A stretch of 64,000 bases of DNA from assembly GCA_032718565.1 (NCBI GenBank), contig JAVGVS010000181.1, positions 248,001 through 312,000 on the forward strand, read 5' to 3'. Numbering within the stretch: position 1 is the first letter of the stretch. The text below holds more notes on this DNA, generated by a model, which made no database searches, was not told the DNA's origin, and worked only from the letters and a program-made list of their open reading frames with translations. This stretch comes from Distichodus sexfasciatus. Lineage: Eukaryota; Chordata; Actinopteri; Characiformes; Distichodontidae. The letters are not shown here.

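Larger units (their letters stand above)
60931..63878 (-). other. mcc intron 1
   Basis: It contains a SINE-2 tail (62195-62315), a family-1 SINE (62420-62630) and a decayed LINE fragment (62645-62895). 60960-62190 and 62900-63870 show no definite feature. Confidence 0.8.

Overview
This window is a vertebrate, almost certainly teleost fish, genomic segment. It lies entirely inside one gene on the minus strand: the orthologue of MCC (mutated in colorectal cancers), a cytoplasmic coiled-coil scaffold. The fish assignment rests on the repeat content: dense CA/TG and CT/GA microsatellites, tRNA-derived SINEs, many short non-autonomous hAT elements, a PIF-Harbinger fragment and LINE 3' ends with tandem TTGAATC-type tails. 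The protein is close to mammalian MCC as I know it. I cannot name the species.

Gene layout, read right to left. Fifteen coding exons of the long isoform run from 64000 down to 2652. Each has AG/GT borders and the codon phases all match. Together they give 2,415 nt, exactly 805 codons, with no stop. Exon 1 is cut by the right edge, so the start codon is not visible. Exons 1-3 (63879-64000, 60686-60930, 60208-60428) encode the N-terminal EF-hand region of the long isoform. A 28 kb intron follows (32008-60207). Inside it, at 52676-52723, is an alternative first exon that starts the short isoform with 16 residues and joins exon 4 in phase 0. Exons 4-15 (32007 down to 2652) encode the shared coiled-coil body. 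The last roughly 200 residues, including the C-terminal PDZ-binding end known from the family, lie beyond the left edge. No second protein-coding gene, true tRNA, rRNA or CRISPR array was found.

The introns hold most of the other structure. There are three full copies of one roughly 690-785 bp hAT MITE family with perfect 8-bp target duplications; one of them splits a SINE. Several other hAT families are present (ends TAGGGCTGGG and TAGGGATGCACGATA). A PIF-Harbinger remnant with TAA duplications carries the first exon of a MADF/Myb-like gene and sits inside an older hAT copy. There are two foldback elements (about 40.3 and 58.7 kb), about seven copies of one tRNA-derived SINE family, a second SINE family, two LINE 3' ends and one decayed LINE reverse-transcriptase C-terminus. 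Between the repeats are several repeat-free, A/T-motif-rich or CpG-containing tracts that could be conserved intronic enhancers.

I did not find a convincing new biological system. The observations most worth a second look are the conserved two-promoter architecture, the repeated placement of CA/TG microsatellites beside MCC splice sites (one appears to replace the polypyrimidine tract of exon 5), the nested transposons that allow relative dating, the foldback element with a 6-bp target duplication, and the candidate conserved non-coding tracts.
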